Shown here: positions 4,739-6,418 of the stretch, one piece after another
How the letters are laid out: each line of letters begins with the position of its first letter
Numbering within the stretch: the stretch's first letter is position 1
From: Minisyncoccota bacterium
Lineage (GTDB): Bacteria > Patescibacteriota > Minisyncoccia > Phycocordibacterales > UBA1006
DNA length: 6,418 nucleotides
NCBI GenBank assembly: GCA_937970115.1
Contig: CALBVO010000011.1
Location: 1 to 6,418, forward strand
Direction: 5' to 3'
Position numbers and translations under genes: made by a program
Notes under the pieces: model-generated
Seen by the model: only the letters and a program-made list of their open reading frames with translations
Told to the model about the DNA's origin: nothing
The model's database searches: none

Positions 4739-5932
4739 ATGAAAAAGTTTTCATTTGAAATTAAAAAGAAAATGGACGGATTAGGTCGCGCAGGAATTAT
4801 CTCAACACCGAATGGTGATATACAGACACCTGCATTTGTTGCCGTAGGAACCAAAGCAAATGTAAAAGGTGTAACCCCAGAAATGTTAAAGGGTTTAGGT
4901 GCGCAGGTGGCACTTGCAAATACCTATCATTTGTATTTGCAACCAGGGGACAACATCGTTGCCGAGGCAGGCGGATTCCCAAAAATGATGAATTGGAATG
5001 GTCCAACTATGACCGACAGCGGGGGTTTTCAGGTGTTCTCGTTGGGTGAGGCATTCGGAACAGGGGTATCAAAGGTCGCATCAGGTGAGGACATCGTCGT
5101 ATCAGAACGTAAAGGTTACACCAAATCAAAAAAATTCGCCCACATCGATGAGGATGGCGTGACATTCAAATCGTATCTAGATGGTTCAAAACATCGATTC
5201 ACCCCAGAGTCATCAATGGAAATTCAATGGAATCTGGGTGCAGATATGATTTTTGCCTTTGATGAATGTACCAGCCCATTAGCAGATCACGCCTATCAAC
5301 GTGAGGCTATGGACAGAACCCACAGGTGGGCAGAACGATCGTTGAAACGTCACGAGGAACTAGACCCAGAAAATATTCAGGCATTATTCGGGGTGGTGCA
5401 GGGTGGACGGTTCCAGGACCTGCGCGAGGAATCAGCCCGTGTTTTAGGTGAGATGGATTTTGATGGTTATGGGATCGGTGGTTCATTCAACAAGGATGAC
5501 ATGGCACAGGCTGTCGGATGGGTGAATAGTATCCTGCCCGAGGAAAAACCACGGCATATGTTGGGAATTGGTGAACCAATGGACATTTTCGCTGGTGTTG
5601 AAAATGGCTGTGATTTATTCGATTGTGTATCGCCAACGCGTGTTGCGCGACATGGACGCATCTATACCTATGATGGTCCGATCAATATCAAAAATGGACG
5701 ATTCAAACAGGATTGGAATCCATTGGTCGAGGATTGCGAATGTTACACATGCCAGAACTATACCCGCGGATATATTCATCATTTAATACGTTCCAAGGAA
5801 ATGCTAGGACAGACATTAGGTTCAATTCATAATCTGTATTTTATTGTGAAATTGGTGGATGATATTCGAGAATCGATTTATAATGAAACATTTGATTCTT
5901 TCAAAACATTATTTATTGAAAAATACTATTAA
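4739..5932 (+). CDS. tgt: tRNA-guanine transglycosylase (queuine/preQ1 tRNA-ribosyltransferase)
   Basis: Exchanges guanine-34 in the GUN anticodons of tRNA-Asp, Asn, His and Tyr for a queuosine-type base. The start at 4739 (397 aa) is preferred over ATG 4691, whose extra 16 codons would cover the promoter-like box. Catalytic parts are intact: D93 in TDSGGFQ, D175 in FAFDECT, VQGG (220-223), and nucleophile D295 in LFDCVSPTR. The zinc site is complete: C333, C335, C338, then H364 in SIHNLYF, with the spacing of the Zymomonas mobilis enzyme. Two oddities: the base-pocket loop that reads LAVGE in preQ1-using enzymes is GIGGSFNKDD here (246-254), and there is an insertion of roughly 25 residues around 105-135 after the DSGGFQVFSLG block, which accounts for the extra length. 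The core is GC-rich (33 and 34 of 60 bases in 5041-5100 and 5401-5460, against 18 of 60 in proS at 1261-1320), while both ends are AT-rich. It is divergent from the lipoprotein gene and stands alone. Confidence 0.95.
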   Translation: MKKFSFEIKKKMDGLGRAGIISTPNGDIQTPAFVAVGTKANVKGVTPEMLKGLGAQVALANTYHLYLQPGDNIVAEAGGFPKMMNWNGPTMTDSGGFQVFSLGEAFGTGVSKVASGEDIVVSERKGYTKSKKFAHIDEDGVTFKSYLDGSKHRFTPESSMEIQWNLGADMIFAFDECTSPLADHAYQREAMDRTHRWAERSLKRHEELDPENIQALFGVVQGGRFQDLREESARVLGEMDFDGYGIGGSFNKDDMAQAVGWVNSILPEEKPRHMLGIGEPMDIFAGVENGCDLFDCVSPTRVARHGRIYTYDGPINIKNGRFKQDWNPLVEDCECYTCQNYTRGYIHHLIRSKEMLGQTLGSIHNLYFIVKLVDDIRESIYNETFDSFKTLFIEKYY

Positions 5933-5963
5933 AAAATCCTTAAAATTACGAAACTTCTTCGTT

Positions 5964-6024
5964 AAAAAGCACGCTCGTGCCATCACGGTATAACTAATAC
6001 CGCTCTGGCACTCGCGTGCTTTTT
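5964..6024. terminator. Large three-part hairpin, probable bidirectional terminator of tgt
   Basis: AAAAAGCACGC (5964-5974) pairs with GCGTGCTTTTT (6014-6024). Next GTGCCA (5977-5982) pairs with TGGCAC (6006-6011), and then CGGTAT (5986-5991) pairs with ATACCG (5997-6002) around a 5-nt loop. The three perfect stems (11, 6 and 6 bp) are separated by symmetric internal loops of 2+2 and 3+3 nt. Five T's end each strand, so it should stop both tgt and the leftward gene at the right edge. A small hairpin (ACGAA/TTCGT, 5948-5962) sits just before it. Confidence 0.8.
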
Positions 6025-6198
6025 ACCTTGAATTTCCATTAATTTAAAGAATTTTAATATGAAATAAATCATTTTATCTTATAAATTTCAAAAATGAGAT
6101 GGTATTCAAGGAAGTAAAAAATAATTTTTTGAGACCTAGTTATCTACGGTGATGAAAATTATTTTGAAACTGACGATGAAGAACGCTCATTTTTAAAT
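6025..6198. other. AT-rich gap with no convincing gene
   Basis: The left half is very AT-rich, with a perfect 8-bp inverted repeat (CCTTGAAT at 6026-6033, ATTCAAGG at 6104-6111) about 70 nt apart. The right half (6133-6216, plus strand) holds a 27-codon open stretch that reads like protein (containing VIYGDENYFETDDEE) but has no start codon and stop codons on both sides. On the minus strand a 16-codon ORF (6190-6140) follows GGAGGT at 6206-6201. Neither is strong enough to call a gene. Confidence 0.4.
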
Positions 6199-6418
6199 TT
6201 ACCTCCAAATCAAATCTGATTCATTATGATTCGCCCACGAAAACCACATCGTCACATAACCTGGATAAATGCTCTCTGCTTGATCCGTCAACGTAATGGT
6301 ATTATTCTCCCAAACACGGGCGGTGATGGTGCCTGATGCTGTTTCTAGTGTTGCAGATTTTTCATTTAATAATTTCTCTCGGTTGAATGCGATCGGCTCG
6401 CCATTAATAACACTGGCG
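6199..6418 (-). CDS. C-terminal 72 codons of a DUF3179-like protein (runs off right edge)
   Basis: On the minus strand the frame is open from the window edge to TAA at 6201-6199. It reads ASVINGEPIAFNREKLL, then SGTITARVWENNTITLTD, and ends YVTMWFSWANHNESDLIWR. A short 'NGE..AF....L' strand-helix unit followed by a beta stretch and a closing (F/W)WFxW...P/N-x-(T/S)-x-(L/V) motif is how many DUF3179 proteins end; these are often exported proteins of unknown function. The match is from memory of the family's look and is not certain. It could be another secreted beta-rich protein. The GC content is higher than in the adjacent gap, which fits true coding sequence. Its leftward transcript would meet the hairpin at 5964-6024. 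Confidence 0.65.
   Translation of the reverse strand, partial: ASVINGEPIAFNREKLLNEKSATLETASGTITARVWENNTITLTDQAESIYPGYVTMWFSWANHNESDLIWR

Noticed and set aside
6060..6090. Imperfect inverted repeat TGAAAT/ATTTCA in the AT-rich gap
   Set aside because: Short and expected by chance in sequence this rich in A and T.
1..6418. Alternative genetic code (UGA as Gly or Trp), as in Gracilibacteria, Absconditabacteria or Mycoplasma
   Set aside because: None of the six visible gene ends uses TGA, but all proteins are of normal length with the standard code, glycine and tryptophan use ordinary codons, and no gene needs TGA read through. Six genes are too few to infer loss of TGA as a stop.
1..6418. CRISPR arrays, insertion sequences, tRNA genes, toxin-antitoxin or phage genes
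   Set aside because: I found no regularly spaced repeats, transposase motifs, tRNA-like cloverleaf or GTTCGA arm in a gap, nor any paired small ORFs resembling toxin-antitoxin systems.

Overview
The window looks like chromosomal DNA from a Patescibacteria (Candidate Phyla Radiation) organism, probably of the Parcubacteria/Paceibacteria type. The clues are a short prolyl-tRNA synthetase of the Parcubacterial style (opening MKQSQLF), a tRNA-guanine transglycosylase with the unusual GIGGSF motif in place of the usual LAVGE pocket, a compact low-GC layout and a minimal mreB-mreC cluster. This placement rests on remembered family features, not on a search. All six visible gene ends use TAA or TAG, and the genes read cleanly with the standard bacterial code.

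Layout from left to right: (1) the 5' end of rpsB (ribosomal protein S2) runs off the left edge on the minus strand, behind a leader of about 170 nt with a compact hairpin. (2) A small lysine-rich protein of unknown function (84 aa, minus strand) has its own promoter and rho-independent terminator. (3) Facing away from it, proS, mreB and mreC form a tight plus-strand operon. The proS-mreB gap is 5 nt, mreB and mreC overlap by 29 nt, and a strong hairpin terminator is built into the last codons of mreC. (4) A predicted lipoprotein of unknown function (235 aa, minus strand) converges on that terminator and has a near-consensus promoter. (5) Divergent from it, tgt encodes a queuine/preQ1 tRNA-ribosyltransferase whose core is much richer in GC than its surroundings. 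(6) A large three-part hairpin ends tgt. A gene-poor AT-rich gap follows, then the C-terminal 72 codons of a minus-strand gene resembling DUF3179 proteins.

The recognised genes are mostly housekeeping: translation (rpsB, proS), tRNA modification (tgt) and rod-shape or cell-wall organisation (mreB, mreC). proS and mreBC appear to be co-transcribed. The genes likely to open a transcript (proS, tgt, the lipoprotein, the 84-aa protein) lack a clear Shine-Dalgarno sequence, while the internal operon genes mreB and mreC have one. For proS and tgt the -10-like box is so close to the start codon that leaderless mRNAs are plausible. I do not see a convincing new multi-gene system. The items most worth a second look are the unusual Tgt, the unknown lipoprotein, the missing editing domain in ProRS, and the structured hairpins.
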